DNA of 64,000 bases from Bacteroidota bacterium (GTDB lineage: Bacteria; Bacteroidota; Bacteroidia; 2-12-FULL-35-15): positions 1,054,001 through 1,118,000 of the forward strand of contig JADKIU010000001.1 in NCBI GenBank assembly GCA_016722565.1, in the 5' to 3' direction. Within the stretch, counting starts at the first letter, position 1; each line of letters opens with the position of its first letter. The notes under the pieces were generated by a model. That model was given only the letters and a program-made list of their open reading frames with translations. It did not search any database and was not told the origin of the DNA. Shown here piece by piece: positions 9,337-17,947 of the stretch. The translations under genes and the position numbers were made by a program.

Positions 9337-9984
9337 TTATTTTTTAGCTCCTTTGCTTGCCTTGTATTGTGCATTCAATCCGTCAAGGATTTCTTTGGTA
9401 ATGTCAAGACTGTCGTTTGCAATTAAAACCGGACTAAGTGGACCAGCGCTGTAAGCCATTACAAAATTGTAGTTGCTGTTTTTGTTGTATTCTTTCAAAT
9501 ATTCTTTGATAGAGATGTTCATTTCTTCCGAACGCTGTTGCATTTCATCCATCATTTGTTGTGATCTCAATTCCAATTGATCCAATTCTTCCTTACGTTT
9601 GGTAAGTTCCTGCTCTTTTGCTGCTATTTGATTGTCGGATAATTGTCCGCCTTGCGCTTGCTGTTGAAACAACATATAGTCTTCTTGTAGTTTTTGTCCC
9701 TTCTTTTGGTATTGACTTTCTAAAGAGGATAATTCTCTTTTCGCAGCGGCATTCACTTCTTTGATGTAATCGTATTGTTCATTTAATACATCTAAATTCA
9801 CATATACCATTTTCGATTCCTTAATTTCTTTGGGCGTCAAAACAATTGGTTTTGCAGCAGCTGTGGTGTCGATATGGGTTGCAACATCATCAGAAGCCGG
9901 TGACGATGAAAAATGTAAATAATACAGAATAACTACTGCAACGGCTAAAACAACATTTAATACAAGGGAAATATTTTTATTCAT
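9337..9984 (-). CDS. OmpH/Skp-family periplasmic chaperone
   Basis: A 215-residue protein with an N-terminal signal anchor (VLNVVLAVAVVILYYLHF) and a long charged central coiled coil (about residues 75-170, rich in Q, E, K and L heptads such as KEQELTKRKEELDQLELRSQ), the layout of Skp/OmpH chaperones that keep outer-membrane proteins soluble in the periplasm. The conserved opening SKMVYVNLDVLNEQYDY and closing YNFVMAYSAGPLSPVLIAN correspond to the two halves of the Skp body domain. The hydrophobic N-terminus has no clear cleavage site, so this version may stay membrane-anchored. The next gene follows on the same strand. Confidence 0.88.
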   Translation of the reverse strand: MNKNISLVLNVVLAVAVVILYYLHFSSSPASDDVATHIDTTAAAKPIVLTPKEIKESKMVYVNLDVLNEQYDYIKEVNAAAKRELSSLESQYQKKGQKLQEDYMLFQQQAQGGQLSDNQIAAKEQELTKRKEELDQLELRSQQMMDEMQQRSEEMNISIKEYLKEYNKNSNYNFVMAYSAGPLSPVLIANDSLDITKEILDGLNAQYKASKGAKK

Positions 9985-10015
9985 AATGGGAGAATTTAAG
10001 TATGGAACAAATATA

Positions 10016-10050
10016 AATTAAAAACGTCCCCCAATTGCAGGAGGACGTTT
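10016..10050 (-). terminator. Terminator of the peroxiredoxin gene
   Basis: On the minus strand an AAACGTCC / GGACGTTT stem (10043-10050 with 10022-10029) is followed by TTTTTAA-like sequence, placed between the peroxiredoxin stop and the OmpH-like gene. Confidence 0.8.
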
Positions 10051-10076
10051 CCATTCTTATTAAAAAATGTTAACAA

Positions 10077-10706
10077 TTAATTTTTTGCTAAGTAGTTTGC
10101 AACACCATCGTGAGTTGCTTTCATAGCGGTATCACCTTTGTGCCAGTTAGCCGGACAAACTTCTCCGTTTTCTTCGTTAAACTGTAATGCGTCTACCATA
10201 CGGATAGCTTCATCTACGTTGCGTCCTAAAGAAAGGTCGTTAATTAATTGGTGACGAACAATTCCATTTTTGTCAATTAAATACAAACCACGGAATGCAA
10301 TCATCGGTCCGTTTGCAACCAATGCATTGTTTTCATCAATTTCATATTCTCCAAACAAAACATCAAAATTCATTGAAATTGTTTTTGTTGTATCCGCAAC
10401 AATTGGATATTTCACACCTTGAATCCCACCTTGTGCTTTTGGAACTTGTAACCATCCCCAATGTGATTGTTCTGTGTCTGTTGAACAAGCAACAACGGCT
10501 ACGTTGCGTGCTTCAAATTCAGCAATTTTTTCTTGAAATGCATGCAATTCGGTTGGACAAACAAAAGTGAAATCTTTTGGATAGAAAAAGAAAAGTACAT
10601 GTTTCTTACCAATATATTGTTCTAATGAGAAGTCAGCAACAATCTCTCCTCCGTTTATTACTGCTTGTGCTTTAAATGCTGGGGCTTTTTTTCCTACTAA
10701 TGCCAT
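10077..10706 (-). CDS. Typical 2-Cys peroxiredoxin (AhpC/TSA family)
   Basis: A 209-residue thiol peroxidase that reduces hydrogen peroxide and organic hydroperoxides in the cytoplasm. The peroxidatic cysteine is C50 in DFTFVCPTEL and the resolving cysteine C184 in GEVCPANWHKGD, giving the C-terminal-arm arrangement of typical 2-Cys (Prx1/AhpC) enzymes. Length and motif spacing are normal. It is divergent from a second peroxiredoxin at 10832, so the 125-base intergenic region may carry a shared oxidative-stress control; a TAnnTTTG element (10746-10753, minus strand) sits 40 bases upstream of the ATG. No ahpF reductase gene is adjacent; a thioredoxin reductase gene lies much further along at 59990. 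Confidence 0.95.
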   Translation of the reverse strand: MALVGKKAPAFKAQAVINGGEIVADFSLEQYIGKKHVLFFFYPKDFTFVCPTELHAFQEKIAEFEARNVAVVACSTDTEQSHWGWLQVPKAQGGIQGVKYPIVADTTKTISMNFDVLFGEYEIDENNALVANGPMIAFRGLYLIDKNGIVRHQLINDLSLGRNVDEAIRMVDALQFNEENGEVCPANWHKGDTAMKATHDGVANYLAKN

Positions 10707-10745
10707 ATTATTATATTTTTTTAAGGTTTAACAAAATTTTCGGCA

Positions 10746-10753
10746 CAAATTTA
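10746..10753 (-). promoter_or_regulatory. TAAATTTG -7 element upstream of the 2-Cys peroxiredoxin
   Basis: An exact match to the Bacteroidota -7 consensus TAnnTTTG on the minus strand, 40 bases before the ATG. A TTG lies upstream, but only about 15 bases away, so the -33 half is poor. Confidence 0.45.
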
Positions 10754-10831
10754 CGAAAATTGATGCTTCAAATGTGATTTAAACCATAAACAATTTACTA
10801 TCTTTATTGTTCATCCTTAAAACAATAAATT

Positions 10832-11299
10832 ATGAAAATAGAAGTAGGACAAAAAGCACCCGCATTCACCTTATTGGATAGTGATAAAAATGAGGTTTCG
10901 TTAGAGCAATTTAAAGGTAAAAATGTTTTATTATTATTTTTTCCATTTGCTTTTACTGGAACATGTACGGCAGAATTGTGCGCAACACGCGATGATATTG
11001 CAAGTTATAACAATACAAATGCGCAGGTGCTTGGCATTTCCATTGATACCCGATTTGTATTAGCGAAATTCAAAGAGGAACAAAAACTAAATTTCCCGTT
11101 GTTATCGGATTTTAATAAAGGTGTTTCAACCGCTTATGGTTGTTTGTATGAAACATTTTTAGGAATGAATGGCGTTTCCAAGCGTTCAGCATTTGTAATC
11201 GATAAAGACGGAGTTGTTCGCTATACCGAAATTCTTGAAAATGCAGCTGAAATCCCAAACTTCGTGAAGATAAAAGAAGTATTGGCTGGATTGAAATAA
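10832..11299 (+). CDS. BCP/AhpE-type peroxiredoxin
   Basis: A 155-residue peroxiredoxin. The peroxidatic cysteine is C45 in FTGTCTAEL, and a second cysteine at C50 gives the C-x4-C spacing of the BCP/PrxQ group, while FLGMNGVSKRSAFVID resembles AhpE-type enzymes. The protein is cytoplasmic, with no signal peptide. It would detoxify alkyl hydroperoxides using thioredoxin or a similar donor. It is transcribed divergently from the typical 2-Cys peroxiredoxin, so the pair likely responds to the same stress. A TATCTTTA sequence (one mismatch to the -7 consensus) lies about 26 bases upstream of the ATG. Immediately downstream begins a dispersed palindromic repeat. Confidence 0.92.
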   Translation: MKIEVGQKAPAFTLLDSDKNEVSLEQFKGKNVLLLFFPFAFTGTCTAELCATRDDIASYNNTNAQVLGISIDTRFVLAKFKEEQKLNFPLLSDFNKGVSTAYGCLYETFLGMNGVSKRSAFVIDKDGVVRYTEILENAAEIPNFVKIKEVLAGLK

Positions 11300-11301
11300 T
11301 A

Positions 11302-11334
11302 CCTCACCCCTCACCCCTCTCCGAAGGAGAGGGG
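11302..11334. repeat. Dispersed palindrome, family A (CCTCACCCC + CTCTCC hairpin), copy 1
   Basis: The sequence CCTCACCCCTCACC is followed by a perfect nine-base-pair hairpin (11314-11322 with 11326-11334, loop GAA). The same hairpin core and the same flanking GGGGTGAGG box (here in reverse complement) recur at 27322-27356 and inside priA at 32724-32753. Confidence 0.85.
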
Positions 11335-11431
11335 AATGTTATACTATGTAACTGCTAACCCTTACAGCAGTCGTCAAAAGTTGTGAAGCAGATCGTATAA
11401 ATTTAATTGGAAATTTTATTGCGAAGCAAAT

Positions 11432-11451
11432 CCTTCTCCAGTTGGAGAAGG
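11432..11451. repeat. Family A-like hairpin (CCTTCTCCA palindrome)
   Basis: A perfect nine-base-pair palindrome CCTTCTCCA / TGGAGAAGG with a two-base loop, located 98 bases from copy 1 of family A and related to its CTCTCC/GGAGAG core. It may be the far end of one longer element that fills the intergenic space 11302-11451. Confidence 0.6.
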
Positions 11452-11481
11452 TGTCACGCTTTTTTGCGGGACGGATGAGGT

Positions 11482-12198
11482 TTACATTAGCACAATCGCA
11501 GTGCCGGCACCCAACAAAATCATTACAAACTTAATCAGGTTGAAGCGATGGTTTTCGCTGGATTCGAATAGAATGGTGGTGGAGATGTGCAAGAAAATAC
11601 CCACCACTACTGCCATTATTTTATCAAAGTAAATGGATAAATCCAATAGCATATTTTGTCCGATGGCATAGCTGATAAACGTTCCCAGAGGTGTTACCAA
11701 GGCAAATATAATCAGCCATAGCACGGCATTTCTTTTACTGATATGGGATGCCAATAACATGGTCATTAATGCAATAGCAATGGGGATGTTGTGCATCACA
11801 ATTCCGATTAACAACGAATTGTGAGAGTCGGTTCCTGTAGCGGCTAAAGGCATACCTTCCAAAAATGAATGGATGGAAAGACCAATCATCATTGCAAATG
11901 GAAATGCATTGTGATGATGATCATGCTTGTGAACATGAATATGCCCATGTTCGATTCCTTCCGAAAAAAACTCAAGCAATATCTGCGCAAAAAAACCAAT
12001 GAGAATGTAAATTCCAACATTTTCGGTGCCGGATGAATATATTTCAGGAATGAGATGTAAAACGCTGATGGCGAAGAGAAAAGCGCCACTGAATGAAAGC
12101 AAGAGTTTTAAATTCTTGCTACTGATGTTGATGAACAGCACACTTATCCCGCTAATGATAACAGATAAAAAAAGAATGATGTACATTAAATAATTCAT
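11482..12198 (-). CDS. ZIP-family metal transporter
   Basis: A 238-residue inner-membrane protein with about eight hydrophobic segments. A histidine-rich cytoplasmic loop (residues 84-96, GHIHVHKHDHHH) precedes the metal-binding helices: H110 and E114 in SIHSFLEG, and H136 in MHNIPIAIAL, the paired HxxxE/HN signature of ZIP transporters that import zinc or another divalent metal. Metal specificity cannot be read. It follows the methyltransferase gene on the same strand with a 40-base gap and is likely cotranscribed with it. Confidence 0.9.
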   Translation of the reverse strand: MNYLMYIILFLSVIISGISVLFINISSKNLKLLLSFSGAFLFAISVLHLIPEIYSSGTENVGIYILIGFFAQILLEFFSEGIEHGHIHVHKHDHHHNAFPFAMMIGLSIHSFLEGMPLAATGTDSHNSLLIGIVMHNIPIAIALMTMLLASHISKRNAVLWLIIFALVTPLGTFISYAIGQNMLLDLSIYFDKIMAVVVGIFLHISTTILFESSENHRFNLIKFVMILLGAGTAIVLM

Positions 12199-12238
12199 AT
12201 GGTTAATCTTTTAATCCTTTGCAATGACGTTCCATTTC

Positions 12239-12982
12239 TTAATCTTTCTTCGCGACAATAATTAAACGCTCAGAATTGCTTTCATTAAATTCGCTCAGCT
12301 CGTAATCGCCCCGCAAATGTACTATTTTAAGTTTATTTGCCTCAAAGTATTTCTCAAAATCGGCCAATGTTAATGCTTTCACACGTTCTTCAAACGAATA
12401 ATTTTTTCCCTTATCCGAAAATTCAATTTTCTTAATAATAAAATGATTGACGAACGTTTTGCTGATTTTAAAATCAATGCCATCAATTGTTTTGGTTTCA
12501 CGATCGGATAGATTTTGAATGACTTTTTTTGAATTCATGAAATCCAAAACCACAATCCCGTTTGGCTTCAGTGATTTGTAAACAGCATTTATCGTTGCCA
12601 AATCATCCCGCTCTTGCTCAAAGTAACCGAAGCTGGTAAATAAGTTGAGTACCACATCAAAATAGTTGGTACGAAACAGCTTTCGCATATCATGCATGTA
12701 GAAATGAAGTGTTTCATTTTCTGCCGTTTTTGCACAGGCAATGCTTTTTTCGGAAAGGTCGATGCCGGTGACATCAAAGCCTTTTTTGTTTAAGTAGATG
12801 GAGTGACGACCTTTGCCACAAGCTAAATCTAATACACGGCTTGCCTTGGCTGGTTCAATCAGTTGAATTAGTTTGTCGATAAATAATTCCGCTTCAGAAA
12901 AATCCCTGTTTTTATAAAGCACATGGTAATAAGGTGAGTCAAACCAACTTTCAAACCATTCCGTATGTTTATCTTCCGACAT
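12239..12982 (-). CDS. Class I SAM-dependent methyltransferase
   Basis: A 247-residue cytoplasmic protein with a Rossmann-type SAM-binding motif I, VLDLACGKGRHSIYL (about residues 49-63), motif II TGIDLSEKSI with the acidic ribose ligand, and motif IV VVLNLFTSFGYF. The methyl acceptor is unknown. It heads a probable two-gene unit with the downstream ZIP transporter. On its minus strand a TATTTTTG element (12998-13005) matching TAnnTTTG lies 15 bases before the ATG. Confidence 0.88.
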   Translation of the reverse strand: MSEDKHTEWFESWFDSPYYHVLYKNRDFSEAELFIDKLIQLIEPAKASRVLDLACGKGRHSIYLNKKGFDVTGIDLSEKSIACAKTAENETLHFYMHDMRKLFRTNYFDVVLNLFTSFGYFEQERDDLATINAVYKSLKPNGIVVLDFMNSKKVIQNLSDRETKTIDGIDFKISKTFVNHFIIKKIEFSDKGKNYSFEERVKALTLADFEKYFEANKLKIVHLRGDYELSEFNESNSERLIIVAKKD

Positions 12983-12997
12983 CTGATATTATTTCTG

Positions 12998-13005
12998 CAA
13001 AAATA
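12998..13005 (-). promoter_or_regulatory. TATTTTTG -7 element for the methyltransferase gene
   Basis: Exact TAnnTTTG match on the minus strand, 15 bases upstream of the ATG; no clean TTG at the -33 distance. Confidence 0.45.
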
Positions 13006-13025
13006 GAAATTATTGATGGCAATTG

Positions 13026-13033
13026 ATTAAATT
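13026..13033 (+). promoter_or_regulatory. TAAATTTG -7 element for the first SpoIIE phosphatase gene
   Basis: Exact TAnnTTTG match that ends 20 bases before the ATG at 13054. A TTG start at 13033 would fall inside this element, which argues for the downstream ATG. Confidence 0.5.
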
Positions 13034-13053
13034 TGACAAGACTAAAAACTACT

Positions 13054-14454
13054 ATGGCAAAAATCAATCAAATTACTCCCGTTGATTGGCAAACCGAGTT
13101 GAAAGCGGCAGCTTTAAAATACCACTTGCTTATTGCTTGGGTTGCTGTTGGTTTAAACCCTATTTGGGCAATTGGTGATTATTTTAATAGTCCGTTTCAT
13201 TTCATCGATTTTCTTATTTTTCGTTTGGCCGTTTCATTCGTCACACTTGTTGTTGTTCTCTCCAAAAATAAATTGAAGAACCATCCTGAATACGTTGCCT
13301 TCATTCCTTTTATTGGTATCTCCATTCAAAATGCATACATGTTCAGTGTCATGAATGTGGATGAATTACAAAAACATACGTTCGCTTACATCGCCTTGTT
13401 TATTGGTGCCGGAATGTTTGTGTTGTGGCGACCCATCTATTCAATTATGGTGGTGGTAATTTCACTGGTGGCCAATATCGTTTGCTTTTGGATATTCGGA
13501 CATTTGGCAATTGGTGATGTATTGATTAATGGTGGGATGCTTACCTTGTCTGTTGCCTTGTTCACTATCTTATTGATAAATGCTCGGACCAACCTGACCA
13601 AAAAAGAAATCATCGCCCGTTTGGCATTGGCTGAATCCAATAACCAACTGGAGATTAAGAACGAAATTATTGAGGAGAAAAACAAAGACATTCGGGATAG
13701 TATCAATTATGCGCAACGCATTCAGCATGCGATTTTACCGGCTGCTGAAAAAATCAATACCGTTTTAAAAGATTATTTTATTTTGTTTAAGCCTAAAGAC
13801 ATTGTGAGTGGTGATTTTTATTGGCATGCTGCTGTAAAAACCACTCCGAAAAATGGACCGCAGGAAAACATTGTTGTGATGGCAGCTGTTGATTGCACCG
13901 GGCATGGTGTGCCTGGCGCATTGATGAGTATTATCGGGAGCACCATTTTGAATCAAACAACTACCGCAGCCGCGGTAAATACCCCTGCTGATGCATTGGG
14001 TTTTTTAAATAAGGAAATTACTAAAACGTTGAATTCCATTAAGGATGGAATGGACATGGCCTTGTGTGCGATCAATTTTGAAAAAATGGAATTGCAATAT
14101 GCCGGAGCAAACAATCCCTTGTACATCGTTCGTCAAAAACAATTTATTGAAGTAAAGCCCGATAAACTCGCGATTGGAGCAGATACAGACGATGCCGAAG
14201 TAAAAGTATTTACCAATCACATCATCAAATTGGAAAAAGGCGATTCGGTTTATTTGTTTACAGATGGATATGCCGATCAGTTTGGTGGCCCGAATGGAAA
14301 AAAATTCAAGTATAAAAAGTTTCAGGAACTGTTGATTGAGATGCAAGACAATACAATGGAAGAACAAAAACACATTCTCAATTATCATCATGAACTCTGG
14401 AAAGGCGATTTGGAACAAGTGGATGACATTCTGGTGATTGGGATACGGATTTGA
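13054..14454 (+). CDS. Membrane-anchored SpoIIE/PP2C-type protein phosphatase
   Basis: A 466-residue protein. Six or so hydrophobic segments fill about residues 25-185, followed by a coiled coil (LALAESNNQLEIKNEIIEEK) and a SpoIIE-family PP2C phosphatase domain (about 225-466). Catalytic metal-binding aspartates are present in IVSGDFYW, AAVDCTGHGVPGA and FTDGYADQFGG, and the end is the usual DDILVIGIR. Such phosphatases dephosphorylate Ser/Thr phosphoproteins in partner switches. It lies immediately upstream of a second SpoIIE protein with the same linker (SINYAQRIQHAILP versus SIQYAKRIQLAILP) and near SiaB/SiaC-like genes, which makes a SiaC-like protein the likely substrate. The membrane part has no recognisable sensor fold. 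Confidence 0.88.
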   Translation: MAKINQITPVDWQTELKAAALKYHLLIAWVAVGLNPIWAIGDYFNSPFHFIDFLIFRLAVSFVTLVVVLSKNKLKNHPEYVAFIPFIGISIQNAYMFSVMNVDELQKHTFAYIALFIGAGMFVLWRPIYSIMVVVISLVANIVCFWIFGHLAIGDVLINGGMLTLSVALFTILLINARTNLTKKEIIARLALAESNNQLEIKNEIIEEKNKDIRDSINYAQRIQHAILPAAEKINTVLKDYFILFKPKDIVSGDFYWHAAVKTTPKNGPQENIVVMAAVDCTGHGVPGALMSIIGSTILNQTTTAAAVNTPADALGFLNKEITKTLNSIKDGMDMALCAINFEKMELQYAGANNPLYIVRQKQFIEVKPDKLAIGADTDDAEVKVFTNHIIKLEKGDSVYLFTDGYADQFGGPNGKKFKYKKFQELLIEMQDNTMEEQKHILNYHHELWKGDLEQVDDILVIGIRI

Positions 14455-14463
14455 TATTGTGAT

Positions 14464-14512
14464 TAAATCACCTAGTCACTTAGTCATATAGTTACCTAGT
14501 CACCTAGTTAAA
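14464..14512. repeat. Tandem CACCTAGTCA-type repeat, copy 1
   Basis: The intergenic sequence between the two phosphatase genes consists of about five degenerate ten-base units around CACCTAGTCA / TTACCTAGT. The reverse-complement type recurs after dnaK at 50626-50660 (GTGACTAGGTGATTAAG...). Confidence 0.7.
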
Positions 14513-14543
14513 ATTTTATATCTTTACTTTCAAATAAACGGTT

Positions 14544-17500
14544 TTGAATAAAATCTACTCAAGATATATCCATTTCTTATTCGTTGTAGCACTTTTTTTT
14601 GGTGTTATCAATTCTGTCCGTTCTCAAGAATTTAAATTCAGTCATATTACTTCCGAACAAGGTTTATCCATGGGGGTGGTGAATTGTGTATTGCAGGATA
14701 GTCGTGGGTTTATGTGGTTTGGTACACAAGACGGATTAAATAAATACGATGGCTACAACATCACCGTTTTTAAGAATAATCAACTCGACTCCAACTCACT
14801 TTCTAATAATTTTATCAATGCACTTTATGAAACCAAAAGTGGTGAATTGATTATTGGCACGAATGGCGGTGGTTTTGATTCCTATAATTTAAGTACAGGG
14901 AAGTTTACACATCATATCGGTGCGCAAGGCAACAAAAATAGTTTGAGCAATAACAATGTGAAAGCTATTTTGGAAGATAGCGAAGGATTACTTTGGATTG
15001 GAACGGATGACGGATTGAATTCGTTCAATCAAAAAACAAGAAAGTTTACCCGTTATCTGAATGACAATAAAAACAGAAACACCATTTCAAACAACAATGC
15101 TTGGAGCTTAAAAGAAGGCACTGACGGGAAATTGTGGATAGGAACCTACGGTGGTGGATTAAATTCGTTTGATAAACGTACAGGGAAGTTCGAAAGTTTT
15201 AATCAGTTTAATGATCAAGGGAAACTGTTATACGAAAGTATTGCATTGGTGCGTACCATTCATGAAGACAAAGACGGAATGTTTTGGATAGGAACGTTTG
15301 GTGAAGGAATCCAGATTTTTGATCCGCAATCCGGCAAGTTCATAAAAAATATTCGCAACAAAGAATCGGACCTCAATTCATTGAGCAACGATCAAATCAT
15401 GAGCATCAATGAAGATGCAAATGGCATGCTTTGGATTGCCACTTATGGGAATGGAATTAATTTATACAACAAAAAAACTGGTCGATTCAAACGCATTTCT
15501 TACGATGAAAAAAATCCTGCCGGCATCACTAGCAATCAAATAAAATGCATTTATCACGATAAGGTTGGATCTGTTTGGATTGGTACCGAAGGTGGTGGTG
15601 TTAATGCACATTTTAGAGCATCCAGCAAGTTTAAGTTTTATAAAAAAACGGACGACTCAGAAAATAGTTTAAAGAGCAGTGAAGTGCTTTCTTTGTTAGA
15701 AGACAAAGACGGTTTGCTTTGGGTTGGAACGCGCAGAGGTGGACTAACCAGCATTGATCGTGAAACAGAAATCTATACCCATTATTCTGAATTATCAACT
15801 GCGTCCAATAATTCCATCTTGTCGTTGTACGAAGATCGTGATGGCATCATTTGGGTGGGAACTTGGGGCGGAGGATTAAATTCATATGATAAAAAAACAA
15901 AGAAGGCCACCCATTATGCCGAATTTAAAAATGTAAGTGCAGCAACCATTGTTTCTATTTTTCAAGATGTAGATGGAAATGTATGGGTGGGAACATATGG
16001 AGCCGGGGTGTTTGTGTATAATAAAAAAACAAACAAGTTTACCAATTACAACAGCGAAAATGGATTGAGCATTGATAATATATACAATATCTATCAGGAC
16101 CGTAAAAAAAATATTTGGATTGCGACCGATGGTGGCGGTGTGATTCGCTATAATGCGGAAACAAATGTATTTAGAGTGTTTAGTCGTGATGAAAAAGCAA
16201 ACAGTATCAGCTCCAATTCGGTGAACTGCTCTTTTGAAGATGCGCAAGGAAACATGTGGTTTGGTACATCCAACGGATTAAACAAACTGAACGGTACCAC
16301 CGGAAAGTTTGAATCGTTTTTTGAAAAGGATGGATTGCCGAATGATTTTATTTATTGCATCCTTCCGGATGGTAAAGGTAATTTTTGGATGAGCACCAAT
16401 AAAGGTGTCTCTAAATTTAATCCGTTGACAAAGAATGAAAATGGTGCAGCCTTTCGAAACTACGATGTGAACGATGGTTTACAAGGCTTAGAGTTTAACC
16501 AAGGTGCTTACCACCAAAGTAAAAAAGGAGAAATATTTTTAGGAGGAGTAAATGGATTCAATGCATTTTTCCCCGATAAAATTCAGGACAATCCAAATGT
16601 TCCACCGGTGCACATTATTTCCTACAAACGTTTTGGTACGGAAGTATTGATGGATACATTGATTTATGATAAACGCTATTTGGAATTAACGTACAAACAA
16701 AATTTCTTTTCGTTTGATTTTGTAGCCTTGGATTATCAAATGCCGGGAAAAAATAAATATTCCTATATGTTGGAAGGCGTTGATGAAGATTGGTCGCCAC
16801 CCAGCACCCAGCGTTATGCAACCTATACCGAGTTGAGTGGAGGTGATTATATCCTAAGAGTGCGCGGAGCAAATAATGATGGGACTTGGAATAACGAAGG
16901 ACTAACATTGCACATTCGCATCAATCCTCCGTTTTGGAAAACGAAATTGTTTTATGCCTTGTGCATCTTTCTGGTGGTTGGTGGTTTCTGGGGTTTCTTA
17001 AAATACCGAACCAGTGCGATTAAGCGGGAGAATAAAATTCTGGAAGAAAAGGTGGAAGAGCGTACACAGGAATTGGCGCAAAAGAACAAGGATATTACCA
17101 GCAGTATTCAATATGCGAAACGCATCCAGTTAGCCATTTTGCCTCCGTTGGAGCAAATTTTCAAGCATTTCCCTGAGTCGTTTATTTTGTATAAACCAAA
17201 AGACATTGTTAGCGGGGATTTTTATTGGTTTGGTGTGAAGAATGGCAAAACAATTATTGCAGCGGTAGATTGCACGGGTCACGGTGTGCCGGGAGCATTT
17301 ATGAGTATGATTGGGCATAATTTGTTAAACCAAATCATCAGTGAAAATGGGATTACACAGCCCGATGAAATTTTAAATGCATTGCACAGAGGGGTTCAGG
17401 CGGCTTTAAAACAAGGAACGAATGTGGTGGATACGAGTGATGGAATGGATGTGGCGATTTGTTGTATAGATTTAAAAACCAATGAGTTGCAATATGCGGG

Positions 17501-17846
17501 AGCGTATCGTCCGTTGTTTATTGTGAATGGGGCTAAATTTGAAAAAATTGAGGCCGACAAAAACCCGATTGGCGGATCACAGCTGGATGCAGAGCGCAAA
17601 TTCACGGCACATACCGTGAAAATCAATAAAGGCGATACGTTTTACATGGCTTCGGACGGGTATGCCGATCAATTTGGTGGGGAAAAGGGTAAGAAATTTA
17701 TGGTGAAACGATTCAATGAGCTGTTGCTGGCAATGCAGTCGCAAAGCATGGAAGAGCAATGTCAGACATTGGACAAAACCTTTGAGAATTGGAGAGGTAG
17801 TTACCAGCAAATTGATGATATTTTGGTGATAGGATTGCGCTTTTAA
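14544..17846 (+). CDS. Two-propeller sensor fused to SpoIIE/PP2C phosphatase
   Basis: An 1100-residue protein. A signal peptide (residues 1-28) leads into 13 clear Reg_prop units with the pattern E/QDxxGxxWIGTxxGGLN, plus a fourteenth (EIFLGGVNGFNAF), enough for two seven-bladed propellers. A Y_Y_Y domain (about 720-795) is followed by one membrane helix (LFYALCIFLVVGGFWGFLKY), a coiled coil and a SpoIIE phosphatase with SGDFYW, AAVDCTGHGVPGA and ASDGYADQFGG. The periplasmic half is that of hybrid two-component sensors, but the kinase and regulator domains are replaced by a phosphatase. The start must be the TTG at 14544: an in-frame stop lies just upstream and no later ATG keeps the signal peptide. 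It likely senses a periplasmic ligand and dephosphorylates a SiaC-like partner. Confidence 0.92.
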   Translation: MNKIYSRYIHFLFVVALFFGVINSVRSQEFKFSHITSEQGLSMGVVNCVLQDSRGFMWFGTQDGLNKYDGYNITVFKNNQLDSNSLSNNFINALYETKSGELIIGTNGGGFDSYNLSTGKFTHHIGAQGNKNSLSNNNVKAILEDSEGLLWIGTDDGLNSFNQKTRKFTRYLNDNKNRNTISNNNAWSLKEGTDGKLWIGTYGGGLNSFDKRTGKFESFNQFNDQGKLLYESIALVRTIHEDKDGMFWIGTFGEGIQIFDPQSGKFIKNIRNKESDLNSLSNDQIMSINEDANGMLWIATYGNGINLYNKKTGRFKRISYDEKNPAGITSNQIKCIYHDKVGSVWIGTEGGGVNAHFRASSKFKFYKKTDDSENSLKSSEVLSLLEDKDGLLWVGTRRGGLTSIDRETEIYTHYSELSTASNNSILSLYEDRDGIIWVGTWGGGLNSYDKKTKKATHYAEFKNVSAATIVSIFQDVDGNVWVGTYGAGVFVYNKKTNKFTNYNSENGLSIDNIYNIYQDRKKNIWIATDGGGVIRYNAETNVFRVFSRDEKANSISSNSVNCSFEDAQGNMWFGTSNGLNKLNGTTGKFESFFEKDGLPNDFIYCILPDGKGNFWMSTNKGVSKFNPLTKNENGAAFRNYDVNDGLQGLEFNQGAYHQSKKGEIFLGGVNGFNAFFPDKIQDNPNVPPVHIISYKRFGTEVLMDTLIYDKRYLELTYKQNFFSFDFVALDYQMPGKNKYSYMLEGVDEDWSPPSTQRYATYTELSGGDYILRVRGANNDGTWNNEGLTLHIRINPPFWKTKLFYALCIFLVVGGFWGFLKYRTSAIKRENKILEEKVEERTQELAQKNKDITSSIQYAKRIQLAILPPLEQIFKHFPESFILYKPKDIVSGDFYWFGVKNGKTIIAAVDCTGHGVPGAFMSMIGHNLLNQIISENGITQPDEILNALHRGVQAALKQGTNVVDTSDGMDVAICCIDLKTNELQYAGAYRPLFIVNGAKFEKIEADKNPIGGSQLDAERKFTAHTVKINKGDTFYMASDGYADQFGGEKGKKFMVKRFNELLLAMQSQSMEEQCQTLDKTFENWRGSYQQIDDILVIGLRF

Positions 17847-17874
17847 TCGATAAAAGGCATTTTTTTTCGTATTT

Positions 17875-17904
17875 TTGATAAATTGCGAAATATTCTTATA
17901 TTTG
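17875..17904 (+). promoter_or_regulatory. Bacteroidota promoter TTG-N19-TATATTTG
   Basis: TTG (17875-17877), exactly 19 bases, then TATATTTG (17897-17904), the full Bacteroidota consensus, 43 bases upstream of the lipoprotein ATG. This indicates that the lipoprotein gene has its own promoter. Confidence 0.75.
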
Positions 17905-17947
17905 ATGCTAGGATAAAATTGGCATAAACACAATAAAACTATATACT

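Noticed and set aside
9315..9374. Longer N-terminus of the NTP-pyrophosphohydrolase-like protein
   Set aside because: It would overlap the preceding gene by 38 bases and adds only a low-complexity lysine-rich segment.
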